A stretch of DNA of 6,895 nt from Anaerolineae bacterium. GTDB lineage: Bacteria > Chloroflexota > Anaerolineae > JAFGEY01. The DNA lies in NCBI GenBank assembly GCA_016929205.1, contig JAFGJF010000643.1:1-6895 (forward strand), in the 5' to 3' direction. Of this stretch, positions 1-6,441 are shown in pieces (position 1 is the first letter of the stretch; each line of letters starts with the position of its first letter). The notes beneath the pieces were generated by a model. The model was not told the DNA's origin and searched no databases. It was given only the letters and a program-made list of their open reading frames with translations. The position numbers were made by a program, and so were the translations under genes.

Positions 1-348
1 AATGGCCACAGCCCCAGCGAGGCGTTTAACGAGACGGTTGAAGAACTGACGCAGAGCCTGATCCGGCTCGTGGGCAGGAACGGAATGGATTGGATGTACG
101 CCAATTGCAGCACCACCGCCCAGCGCGGCGCGCTTGATTGGCTGCCCAGGTTCCGCGACGCCGTCGCGCCCGTTTTCGACGATTTGTATCAGAGCGTTAT
201 TTCTGGCGAGGAAACGCGCATCACCCTTGAGGCCAACAGCGCCTCCGATTATAAGGAAAAGCTCGAGGAAGAACTGCGCGCCATGCGCGAGTCGGAAATG
301 TGGAGCGCCGGTGCTGCTGTACGCTCATTAAGACCGGAAAACGACTGA
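1..348 (+). CDS. ilvC: Ketol-acid reductoisomerase, C-terminal part (5' end outside the window)
   Basis: IlvC converts 2-acetolactate or 2-aceto-2-hydroxybutyrate to the dihydroxy acid using NAD(P)H and Mg2+, the second common step of valine, leucine and isoleucine synthesis, in the cytosol. The open frame enters at base 1 without a start and gives 115 residues ending in TGA. It begins NGHSPSEAFNETVEEL and carries NCSTTAQRGALDW (residues 35-47 of the fragment) and the tail VRSLRPEND. This matches the end of the ~347-residue Bacteroides-type KARI as I remember it, so roughly the last third is present. The Ser of CSTTA (codon 109-111) corresponds to the substrate-binding serine of the SNTAEYG motif in ordinary class I enzymes, and glutamates in the NETVEEL stretch are probable metal ligands. 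The NADPH-binding Rossmann domain lies upstream and is not visible. The gene ends 68 bases before leuA and is probably co-transcribed with it. Confidence 0.93.
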   Translation, partial: NGHSPSEAFNETVEELTQSLIRLVGRNGMDWMYANCSTTAQRGALDWLPRFRDAVAPVFDDLYQSVISGEETRITLEANSASDYKEKLEEELRAMRESEMWSAGAAVRSLRPEND

Positions 349-365
349 GTGTAGACAAAAAGGGC

Positions 366-397
366 CAGAACCCGGGTTGTCCAAAACCTGGATTTTG
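366..397. repeat. Imperfect inverted repeat (hairpin) between ilvC and leuA
   Basis: Bases 366-378 can pair with 385-397 around a 6-base loop, with one mismatch and two G-U pairs. The segment TGTCCAAAACCTGG (378-391) matches TGTCAAAAACCTGG at 5297-5310 in 13 of 14 positions, so this looks like a degenerate copy of the palindrome ahead of leuB. The hairpin ends 19 bases before the leuA ATG and just before its Shine-Dalgarno site. There is no clear T-run after the stem, so it does not read as a standard intrinsic terminator. It could be a decayed dispersed repeat or a 5' leader structure. Confidence 0.5.
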
Positions 398-416
398 ATA
401 GAAAAAGGAGAGACAA

Positions 417-2084
417 ATGGATCGCGTCATTGTATTTGACACAACGCTGCGAGATGGAGAGCAATCGCCAGGCGCGGCGTTGACGGAAAAAGAAAAGGTC
501 GAAATCGCGCACATGTTGGAACTTTTGGGCGTCGACGTGATCGAGGCCGGGTTCCCCATCTCTTCACCCGGCGACTTTAAATCAGTGCAGACGCTTTCGC
601 AAGAAATCCGCAATTGCGTGATCTGTGGGCTGACTCGCGCCATACAGGAGGATATCGAAGTGGCCGCGGCTGCGCTGAAAAAAGCTGCTCGCCCGCGCAT
701 TCACACCGGTTTGGGTGTTTCTGACGTGCACCTCAAGCACAAATTCAAGATGACCCGGGAAGAGGCGCTCGAATTGGGTATCAAGGCCGTCAAGGTCGCC
801 AAGCGCTACGTCGAGGACGTGCAGTATTATACCGAAGACGCCGGACGGGCCGATCCAGAGTATCTGTATCGCGTGCTGGAAGCGGTCATTGCCGCCGGGG
901 CGACGGTGATCAATATCCCCGACACTACCGGCTATACGTTTCCCACCGAGTGGGGGGCGCTGATCCAGGGCATTTTTAACAACGTGCCCAATATCGATCA
1001 AGCCATCGTCTCGGTGCACTGCCATAATGATCTGGGGATGGCGACGGCCAACAGCCTGGCTGGTGTGATGCACGGTGCGCGCCAGGTCGAATGCACGATC
1101 AATGGGATCGGCGAGCGGGCGGGCAATGCCTCGCTCGAAGAGATCGTCATGGCCCTGCGCACGCGGCAGGATATTTTCAAGGTGGACACCGGCATCAATC
1201 CCCGCTGGATCTATCCAACCAGCCGCCTGGTGCGCGACCTGACCGGCATTCCGGTGCAGCCGAACAAAGCGATCGTCGGCAGCAACGCATTTGCTCACTC
1301 GTCGGGCATCCACCAGGATGGGTTCCTCAAGGAACGATCGACCTATGAGATCATTAACCCGATTGACATCGGTGTTCCCGAGTCCGAGATTGTGCTTTCG
1401 GCGCGATCGGGTCGGCATGGCCTGCGGCATCGCCTGGAAGAGCTGGGCTATCACATCGAGGACCAGAACTTTGACACGATCTATCAGCGTTTTCTAGAAG
1501 TCGCCGACAAGAAAAAAACGGTGGATGTGCGCGACCTGGAAAGCATCGTCGCTGGCGAATCGTTGGTCTTTTTCCAAGAGACCTACGAGCTGGAAAAGCT
1601 GCACGTGATGTGCGGAACGGCTGGCTTGCCCACGGCGTCTGTCTGCTTGCGCGGGCCGGATGGGAACGTGGTCTGTGAGTCGAGCATTGGCAACGGTCCG
1701 GTTGACGCCGCCTATGAGGCGATTGACAAGATTGTGGGCATGCCAAACGAGTTGGTCGAGTTTGCCATTGAGGCGATCACCGAAGGGATGGATGCCATGG
1801 CCAAGGTGACGGTCCGCATCCGTGAGATCGTGCCCAATGGCGATGCCAACGTGCGGCGCGTGTTTATGGGTCGCGGCGCCGACACCGATACCATCGTTGC
1901 GGCTGCCAGAGCCTATCTCTTTGCCCTCAATCGCCTGTTGGCCGCGTACCAGGCCAAGGGCAGCCGCCAGGCTGTAGCCCAAGAGATCAAAGAATCGCTC
2001 AAGGCGATGCACGCCCAGTACGGCACGGCCCACAAGGGCGACTTTATGGGTTGGGGCACGATGCGGGAAGAGGAGTTGAAATAG
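417..2084 (+). CDS. leuA: 2-isopropylmalate synthase
   Basis: LeuA condenses acetyl-CoA with 2-oxoisovalerate to give 2-isopropylmalate, the committed step of leucine synthesis, in the cytosol. The 555-residue product starts with a DRE-TIM metallolyase barrel: FDTTLRDGEQ (residues 7-16, metal Asp and catalytic Arg), HCHNDLGMATAN (201-212, metal His pair), and GERAGNASLEEI (232-243). SSGIHQDGFLK (295-305) is the subdomain histidine motif. From about residue 395 to 508 follows the LeuA regulatory domain, which binds leucine for feedback inhibition in characterised homologues. A roughly 45-residue charged tail follows. The ATG at 417 is chosen because AGGAG at 406-410 sits 6 bases upstream and the barrel motif begins at once. 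The stop lies one base before leuC, which implies translational coupling. Citramalate or homocitrate synthase are close relatives, but the leu context and full-length regulatory domain favour LeuA. Confidence 0.96.
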   Translation: MDRVIVFDTTLRDGEQSPGAALTEKEKVEIAHMLELLGVDVIEAGFPISSPGDFKSVQTLSQEIRNCVICGLTRAIQEDIEVAAAALKKAARPRIHTGLGVSDVHLKHKFKMTREEALELGIKAVKVAKRYVEDVQYYTEDAGRADPEYLYRVLEAVIAAGATVINIPDTTGYTFPTEWGALIQGIFNNVPNIDQAIVSVHCHNDLGMATANSLAGVMHGARQVECTINGIGERAGNASLEEIVMALRTRQDIFKVDTGINPRWIYPTSRLVRDLTGIPVQPNKAIVGSNAFAHSSGIHQDGFLKERSTYEIINPIDIGVPESEIVLSARSGRHGLRHRLEELGYHIEDQNFDTIYQRFLEVADKKKTVDVRDLESIVAGESLVFFQETYELEKLHVMCGTAGLPTASVCLRGPDGNVVCESSIGNGPVDAAYEAIDKIVGMPNELVEFAIEAITEGMDAMAKVTVRIREIVPNGDANVRRVFMGRGADTDTIVAAARAYLFALNRLLAAYQAKGSRQAVAQEIKESLKAMHAQYGTAHKGDFMGWGTMREEELK

Positions 2085-2085
2085 T

Positions 2086-3366
2086 ATGGGACAAACCATT
2101 GCTGAAAAAATCATTGCCGCCCATCTGCTAGAGGGCACACAATCCGGCGCCGAGGTCACGCCCGGCAAACTGGTCGAGGTGCAGGTCGACGTGGTACTGG
2201 CAAACGACATTACTGCGCCGATCTCAATTCGCGAGTTCGCCAAGATCGGCGTGGACAAGGTGTTCGACACGGAAAAAATTGTCCTGGTTCCCGATCATTT
2301 TGCTCCAAACAAGGATATCAAGTCGGCCGAACAATGCAAAATGCTGCGCGAGTTCGCCCGCGCCCAGGAGTTGGTGAATTACTTTGAAGTGGGGCGGATG
2401 GGGATCGAGCACGTCCTTTTACCCGAGCAGGGGCTGGTGCTTCCCGGTGACGTCGTCGTCGGTGCCGACTCGCATACCTGCACATATGGTGCGCTGGGTG
2501 CATTCTCGACCGGTATGGGATCGACCGACATCGCTGTGGCTATGGCCACGGGAAGCATCTGGATGAAGGTGCCGGAGACGCTGCGCATCATCTATCACGG
2601 CGAACTGCAGCCGTGGGTGGGCGGCAAAGACCTGATCTTGTACACGATCGGGCTGATCGGCGTAGAAGGTGCGCGCTACCAGGCGATCGAGTTCGCCGGG
2701 CCGGCGGTCGTATCCCTGCCTATGTCGGGCCGGTTTACCATGTCCAACATGGCGATCGAGGCTGGCGGCAAAGCCGGGCTTTTTGCCGTCGACGATGCCA
2801 CGCGGGCCTACCTGGATGGACGCGCTAGGAGAGCCTATACCGTCTATGACGCCGATCCGGATGCCGAGTACGCGCGCGTGATCGAGATTGACGTCACCCA
2901 GATCGAGCCGCAGGTGGCTTTTCCGCACCTGCCCAGTAACGCGCGCCCGATCAGCGAGGTTGGACAGGTCAAGATCGACCAGGCCGTGATCGGATCCTGC
3001 ACCAACGGCCGTTGGGACGACCTTGTTGCTGCGGCAAAGGTGATCAGCGGGCACCAGATCCACCCCGACGTGCGCTGCATCATTCTGCCGGGTACACAAG
3101 AGATCTATTTGCGTGCCATGCGCGAAGGCGTGATGGAGACGTTCGTAAAAGCCGGTGCAGCGTTCAGCACGCCGACTTGCGGCCCGTGCCTGGGCGGCCA
3201 TATGGGCATCCTGGCCGCCGGCGAGCGCTGTGTCTCGACCACCAACCGCAACTTTGTGGGGCGGATGGGAGATGTTGAGAGTCAGGTGTACCTGGCGAGC
3301 CCGGCCGTCGCTGCTGCCAGCGCCGTTTTGGGCCGCATTGCCGGGCCAAAGGAGGTGATGAACTGA
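2086..3366 (+). CDS. leuC: 3-isopropylmalate dehydratase (isopropylmalate isomerase), large subunit
   Basis: LeuC is the iron-sulfur subunit that, with LeuD, isomerises 2-isopropylmalate to 3-isopropylmalate. It is an aconitase-family protein of 426 residues. That is the shorter (~420) class shared by many archaea, thermophiles and Chloroflexota and by homoaconitases, not the ~466-residue Escherichia type. Three cysteines expected to hold the 4Fe-4S cluster are visible: C305 in [12 protein letters not shown], and C365 and C368 in [10 protein letters not shown]. Other aconitase motifs are [10 protein letters not shown] (68-77), [15 protein letters not shown] (126-140) and [12 protein letters not shown] (384-395). 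The start is placed at 2086 because AGGAG at 2071-2075, inside the end of leuA, is 10 bases upstream and the leuA stop is one base away. The stop overlaps the leuD start by one base. Homoaconitase activity cannot be excluded from sequence, but the neighbours argue for leucine synthesis. Confidence 0.95.
   Translation: MGQTIAEKIIAAHLLEGTQSGAEVTPGKLVEVQVDVVLANDITAPISIREFAKIGVDKVFDTEKIVLVPDHFAPNKDIKSAEQCKMLREFARAQELVNYFEVGRMGIEHVLLPEQGLVLPGDVVVGADSHTCTYGALGAFSTGMGSTDIAVAMATGSIWMKVPETLRIIYHGELQPWVGGKDLILYTIGLIGVEGARYQAIEFAGPAVVSLPMSGRFTMSNMAIEAGGKAGLFAVDDATRAYLDGRARRAYTVYDADPDAEYARVIEIDVTQIEPQVAFPHLPSNARPISEVGQVKIDQAVIGSCTNGRWDDLVAAAKVISGHQIHPDVRCIILPGTQEIYLRAMREGVMETFVKAGAAFSTPTCGPCLGGHMGILAAGERCVSTTNRNFVGRMGDVESQVYLASPAVAAASAVLGRIAGPKEVMN
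3349..3359 (+). promoter_or_regulatory. Strong Shine-Dalgarno site for leuD inside the end of leuC
   Basis: AAGGAGGTGAT is an 11-base match to the usual 16S rRNA anti-Shine-Dalgarno complement and ends 6 bases before the leuD ATG (3366). It lies within the last codons of leuC. It fixes the leuD start and suggests leuD is translated at least as strongly as leuC, fitting a paired-subunit enzyme. Confidence 0.85.
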
Positions 3367-3869
3367 TGGCAGGGATTCTTCAAGGACGCACATGGAAATA
3401 CGGTGACAATGTCGATACCGACGCGATCATCCCGGCCCGGTATCTGAACGTGTCCACGGCCCAAGAGCTGGCCGAGCATTGTATGGAAGACATCGATCAA
3501 GATTTTGCCAGCCGGGTGCAGGAGGGTGACATCATTGTCGGCGGAAACAACTTTGGCTGCGGGTCGTCGCGCGAACACGCACCGCTGGCGATCAAGGGTG
3601 CGGGCGTGAGTTGTGTGATCGCCAAGAGTTTTGCGCGTATCTTTTACCGCAACGCGATCAATATCGGGCTTCCTATCCTGGAATGCCCCGAAGCGGTCGA
3701 TGGGATCAGGGCCGGACAAAAGCTGACTGTGGACCTGGAACAGGGCACAATCAGCAACGTGGACACCGGCGCGACCTTTCAAGCCGAGCCCTATCCGCCC
3801 TTTTTGTTGAGCATCATCGATGCCGGTGGATTGGTGCCGTACACGAGGAAAAAACTGGCAGTCAGCTAG
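3366..3869 (+). CDS. leuD: 3-isopropylmalate dehydratase, small subunit
   Basis: LeuD is the swivelling small subunit that completes the isopropylmalate isomerase active site with LeuC. The 167-residue product has the family's opening [18 protein letters not shown] (residues 10-27) and the substrate-side motif [17 protein letters not shown] (60-76, including the Ser-Arg pair). [18 protein letters not shown] (86-103) follows. At 167 residues it belongs to the short LeuD class typically paired with ~420-residue LeuC, not the ~200-residue enterobacterial form. The loop after RYL reads NVST; this loop is known to tune specificity among isopropylmalate, homoaconitate and related substrates. The ATG overlaps the leuC stop by one base (TGATG) behind a very strong Shine-Dalgarno site. 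The gene closes the tightly coupled leuA-leuC-leuD block; a 27-base gap precedes the Nudix gene. Confidence 0.95.
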   Translation: MAGILQGRTWKYGDNVDTDAIIPARYLNVSTAQELAEHCMEDIDQDFASRVQEGDIIVGGNNFGCGSSREHAPLAIKGAGVSCVIAKSFARIFYRNAINIGLPILECPEAVDGIRAGQKLTVDLEQGTISNVDTGATFQAEPYPPFLLSIIDAGGLVPYTRKKLAVS

Positions 3870-3896
3870 GCAGGTACCGGTGCAGAAAGCGAAATC

Positions 3897-4388
3897 ATGA
3901 TCGAAGCGACGTTGTGTTTTCTCGTTCGAGGAAATCCACCCGAAAAAACTCTGCTGGGTCACAAAAAGGTCGGTTTTGGCAAGGGTAAATACGGCGGTGT
4001 AGGTGGCAAGCTCGAAAGTGGCGAGCTTGCCGTTCACGCCGCAGCCCGTGAAGTGTACGAGGAGACGAGCATCTGCGTACGGGAAGCCGATCTGCGGCGA
4101 ATGGGCCACCTGTGTTTTGTTTTTCCCTACAAGCCCGAATGGAGCCACCTCGTGCATGTGTTTGTGGCCGATAAATGGGAAGGGACGGCCGTCGAAAGCC
4201 GCGAGATCAAACCGGTCTGGGTGCCTGTGGAGGCAATTCCATATCAGGATATGTGGGATGACTGCCGTTACTGGCTGGCGCACATCCTCGATGGCAGGCC
4301 GGTCAAAGCCCGGTTCACGTTCAAAGCCGACAACGATACCGTGGACGAGGCACAAGTGGCGTTTTGGGATGGGTTTGATGAAGGCTGA
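3897..4388 (+). CDS. Nudix hydrolase, MTH1/MutT-like (oxidised purine nucleotide hydrolase family)
   Basis: The 163-residue product has a complete Nudix box, G-x5-E-x7-RE-V-x-EE (G37, E43, R51, E52, E55, E56), the Mg2+ site for cleaving nucleoside diphosphate linkages. Position 58, usually Gly, is Ser. The rest follows human MTH1 (8-oxo-dGTPase) well as I remember it: HKKVGFGKGKYGGVGGKLE matches KKRGFGAGRWNGFGGKVQ, and AVESREIKPVWVPVEAIPYQDMW (98-120) matches [23 protein letters not shown]. The YW and FTF-type C-terminal segments also correspond. Two base-recognition positions differ: MTH1 N33 is G33, and D120 is C123, while W117 and D119 are kept (W120, D122). Substrate is therefore uncertain. 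The ATG at 3897 has only a weak purine-rich site upstream. The gene follows leuD by 27 bases and is probably co-transcribed. It has no known leucine role. Confidence 0.88.
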   Translation: MIEATLCFLVRGNPPEKTLLGHKKVGFGKGKYGGVGGKLESGELAVHAAAREVYEETSICVREADLRRMGHLCFVFPYKPEWSHLVHVFVADKWEGTAVESREIKPVWVPVEAIPYQDMWDDCRYWLAHILDGRPVKARFTFKADNDTVDEAQVAFWDGFDEG

Positions 4389-4405
4389 CAAGAGATGTGG
4401 ATTGT

Positions 4406-4417
4406 TTTTTCAAGCAC
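4406..4417 (+). repeat. Short direct repeat, copy 1 (upstream of the methyltransferase gene)
   Basis: TTTTTCAAGCAC here recurs exactly at 5253-5264, just after the methyltransferase gene. Both copies are preceded within a few bases by AGATGT (4393-4398 and 5246-5251). It lies in the 74-base gap between the Nudix and methyltransferase genes. The match is short and may be chance, but the two copies bracket one gene neatly. Confidence 0.4.
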
Positions 4418-4462
4418 GGCATCTTTGGCGTGTTTGGTGGTACGAAATAAGGGGTACAACGT

Positions 4463-5239
4463 ATGGGGCAAATCGATGGACAGCGCTTTTTTAGCATGGC
4501 AGAAATGTACGACCGTATGTGCCGGCTGTTGGTCCCCAAATACGATTTTCTTCAAGATGAGGTGCTGGACTTGCTTGCCATCGCGCCGGACGAGCGGGCG
4601 GTTTTTGTCGACCTCGGCGCGGGCAGCGGCATTTGGCTGGAAAAGGTGCTGATCCGCTGGCCCCAGGCCGCCTGTTATTGGGTCGATTTTTCCCAGGATT
4701 TTCAGCAGGTTGCGCGCAAGAGATTTGAGCGGCAAGAACTGGCCCGTTTTGGCGATCGGGTCGAATATATTTTGTCACCGATCGAGGCGGATTGGGGATC
4801 GCAGATCAGTGGGCAGGCTGATGCCATCCTGTCCATGTCGGCGATCCACCACTTGCAAGAGGATGAAAAGAAGGCATTGTACCGGCGCTGCCTCGAGATG
4901 CTCAAACCAGGCGGCTGGTTTTTCAACATTGACGAAATGAAGACCATGTACAAGGACGCTTATCTGTCCAGCATGCGCCTTTGGGTCCAGCACGTTCAAG
5001 AGATGGGGCAAAAATTGCCTGCCGAGCGTCAGGCGGACTATGCCCGGTGGAAAGAGAAATTTGACAACTGGGAACTGCGAAATGTCGTCAACGCGGACGA
5101 GGCCAAAACCAAAGGTGATGACATCCATCAATCGTTTATCAGCCAGGTAGACTGGCTGCGGGAATGCGGTTTCGAAAACGCCGATATTTTTATCAAGTAC
5201 CATCTGTGGTGTGCAATCGGCGGGCGCAAACCAGACTAA
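4463..5239 (+). CDS. Class I SAM-dependent methyltransferase, substrate unknown
   Basis: The 258-residue product is a Rossmann-fold methyltransferase of the Methyltransf_12/25 type. Motif I is FVDLGAGSGIWLEK (residues 48-61), which binds SAM. The acidic residue ending strand 2 is D75 in YWVDFSQDF. Motif IV region is ADAILSMSAIHHL (119-131), followed by MLKPGGWFFNIDEMK (146-160). The C-terminus, WLRECGFENADIFIKYHLWCAIGGRKPD (231-258), is the usual last strand pair seen in small-molecule and CmoA-like methyltransferases. No signal peptide or membrane segment is seen, so it is cytosolic. AAGGGG at 4449-4454 supports the ATG at 4463. It sits between leuD and leuB with gaps of 74 and 131 bases, looser than the leuACD genes. 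Trans-aconitate/isopropylmalate methyltransferase is an idea from context only; I do not recognise the substrate. Confidence 0.85.
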   Translation: MGQIDGQRFFSMAEMYDRMCRLLVPKYDFLQDEVLDLLAIAPDERAVFVDLGAGSGIWLEKVLIRWPQAACYWVDFSQDFQQVARKRFERQELARFGDRVEYILSPIEADWGSQISGQADAILSMSAIHHLQEDEKKALYRRCLEMLKPGGWFFNIDEMKTMYKDAYLSSMRLWVQHVQEMGQKLPAERQADYARWKEKFDNWELRNVVNADEAKTKGDDIHQSFISQVDWLRECGFENADIFIKYHLWCAIGGRKPD

Positions 5240-5252
5240 AAAAACAGATGTA

Positions 5253-5264
5253 TTTTTCAAGCAC
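5253..5264 (+). repeat. Short direct repeat, copy 2 (downstream of the methyltransferase gene)
   Basis: Exact second copy of TTTTTCAAGCAC (first at 4406-4417), 13 bases after the methyltransferase stop codon and 15 bases before the strong palindrome that follows. The preceding AGATGT is shared too. It could mark an old duplication of spacer sequence when the methyltransferase gene was placed here. Confidence 0.4.
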
Positions 5265-5279
5265 CCTGGGGATTGGTCG

Positions 5280-5318
5280 ACGAGAAACCAGGTTTTTGTC
5301 AAAAACCTGGTTTCTTGT
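5280..5318. repeat. Near-perfect palindrome (strong hairpin) upstream of leuB
   Basis: The arm AGAAACCAGGTTTTT (5283-5297) is exactly complementary to 5301-5315 around a GTC loop. One G-U pair and two more base pairs extend the stem to 18 pairs (5280-5318). It lies 40 bases after the methyltransferase stop and 52 bases before the leuB start. No T-run follows the stem, so a standard intrinsic terminator is not clear, though such a stem would affect RNA stability or transcription. A degenerate relative sits ahead of leuA (366-397), pointing to a dispersed repeat family. Between it and leuB, TTGTCC (5315-5320) and CAAAAT (5339-5344) with an 18-base spacer form only a weak promoter candidate. Confidence 0.8.
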
Positions 5319-5370
5319 CCTCAATAACCAAGATGCTGCAAAATAGCAAATTATCAGATAGGAGAGCATT

Positions 5371-6441
5371 ATGCAAGCAAAAATTACGTTATTGCCCGGC
5401 GACGGGATCGGCCCGGAGGTGATGGACGAAGCGGTCAAGGTGCTCAAAGCCATTGCCGTCAAATACGGGCACCAGTTTTCGTTTCAAGAAGGGTTGATCG
5501 GCGCGGCGGCGATCGATGCCACGGGCTCTCCGCTGCCGGATGAGACGCGCGAAATGTGCCTCGACTGCGATGGCGTTTTGCTGGCTGCGGTTGGAGATCC
5601 CAAGTATGACGATCCGACCAAGACGGTGCGTCCCGAGCAGGGGTTGTTGGGCCTGCGCAAGGCGATGGGCGTTTTCGCCAACTTGCGTCCGGTCAAGCTG
5701 TACCCGCAGTTGCTCCAGGCCTCGACGATCAAAGCGGAGGTGATCAGGGACGTGGACCTGGTGGTGGTGCGCGAACTGACAGGCGGGATCTATTTTGGCG
5801 AGCGCGGTCGCAAGAGCATAAACGGCGTGCCCGGTGCCTATGATACCATGTTTTATTCCGAGCCAGAGGTCGAACGCGTGGTGCGCGTGGCCTTTGAACT
5901 GGCGCGGAAACGGCGCAACAAGCTCACCTCGGTGGACAAGGCCAACGTGTTGGAGAATTCGCGCCTGTGGCGCGAGACCGCCGAGCGTGTGGCGCAGGAC
6001 TATCCCGACGTCGAGTTTGAGAGCATGTACGTCGACATTGCCGCGATGCGCCTGGTGCGTTACCCCGGCGTGTTCGACGTGATCGTCACCGGCAATATGT
6101 TTGGCGACATCCTGACCGACGAAGCATCCATGATCTCGGGGTCAATGGGCATGCTGCCCTCGGCTGCTATTGGGGCGAAAAAGCCCGGCCTGTTTGAGCC
6201 GATCCACGGTTCGGCACCCAAGTATACCGGGCAGAATGTCGTCAACCCGCTGGCGACCGTCCTCAGTGCGGCGATGCTGCTCCGCTATTCGCTGGAATGG
6301 GAACAAGAAGCTCGAGCGATCGAAGACGCGATACAAGCCGTACTCGAAAAAGGGTATCGCACCCGAGACATTATGGAGGACGGTATGCAGCAGGTTGGTA
6401 CGCGCGAGATGGGCGATGCCGTCGTCAAACAACTCGGTTAA
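5371..6441 (+). CDS. leuB: 3-isopropylmalate dehydrogenase (possibly NADP-preferring)
   Basis: LeuB oxidatively decarboxylates 3-isopropylmalate to 2-oxoisocaproate. The 356-residue length is typical. LLPGDGIGPEV opens the fold (7-17). LLGLR (92-96) is the substrate-recognition segment characteristic of isopropylmalate rather than isocitrate dehydrogenases. R106, R134 (in RELTGG), Y141, K190 and D222, D246, D250 match the substrate and metal residues. The family signature runs through NMFGDILTDEASMISGSMG (242-260). The cofactor loop reads HGSAPKYTGQNVVNP (279-293); NAD-dependent LeuB usually has Asp-Ile where this has K284-Y285, and Lys-Tyr with the later Val is the NADP-isocitrate dehydrogenase pattern. 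The ATG at 5371 follows AGGAG (5360-5364) by 6 bases. The gene lies after a strong hairpin and 30 bases before ilvE, so leuB-ilvE may form its own transcript. Other beta-decarboxylating dehydrogenases are less likely given LLGLR and context. Confidence 0.94.
   Translation: MQAKITLLPGDGIGPEVMDEAVKVLKAIAVKYGHQFSFQEGLIGAAAIDATGSPLPDETREMCLDCDGVLLAAVGDPKYDDPTKTVRPEQGLLGLRKAMGVFANLRPVKLYPQLLQASTIKAEVIRDVDLVVVRELTGGIYFGERGRKSINGVPGAYDTMFYSEPEVERVVRVAFELARKRRNKLTSVDKANVLENSRLWRETAERVAQDYPDVEFESMYVDIAAMRLVRYPGVFDVIVTGNMFGDILTDEASMISGSMGMLPSAAIGAKKPGLFEPIHGSAPKYTGQNVVNPLATVLSAAMLLRYSLEWEQEARAIEDAIQAVLEKGYRTRDIMEDGMQQVGTREMGDAVVKQLG

Noticed and set aside
349..416. Leucine attenuator leader peptide or T-box ahead of leuA
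   Set aside because: The 68-base gap is too short for a T-box, and I see no leucine-codon-rich small frame or antiterminator pair, only one imperfect hairpin.
582..1454. A 290-codon minus-strand open frame opposite leuA
   Set aside because: It is antisense to the conserved LeuA barrel, has no family motif, and is His/Arg/Asp-rich as expected of a shadow frame.
1494..2270. A 258-codon minus-strand open frame opposite the leuA 3' end and leuC start
   Set aside because: It has no motif and covers the leuA regulatory domain and the leuA-leuC junction, both clearly coding on the + strand.
2419..3393. A 324-codon minus-strand open frame opposite leuC
   Set aside because: It is fully antisense to the aconitase-fold gene with all three cluster cysteines, and its composition is that of a shadow frame.
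3282..4391. A 369-codon open frame on the minus strand across the end of leuC, leuD and the Nudix gene
   Set aside because: It lies opposite three well-supported genes, its protein shows no recognisable domain, and long antisense frames are expected in coding DNA with G+C-rich third positions.
4003..4494. A 163-codon + strand frame overlapping the Nudix gene end and the following gap
   Set aside because: It overlaps the conserved MTH1-like C-terminus in another frame, and its Ser/Arg/Trp-rich product has no motif.
5280..5318. CRISPR repeat or intrinsic terminator
   Set aside because: There is one palindrome with no spacer array, and no T-run follows the stem. A dispersed repeat or leader structure fits better.
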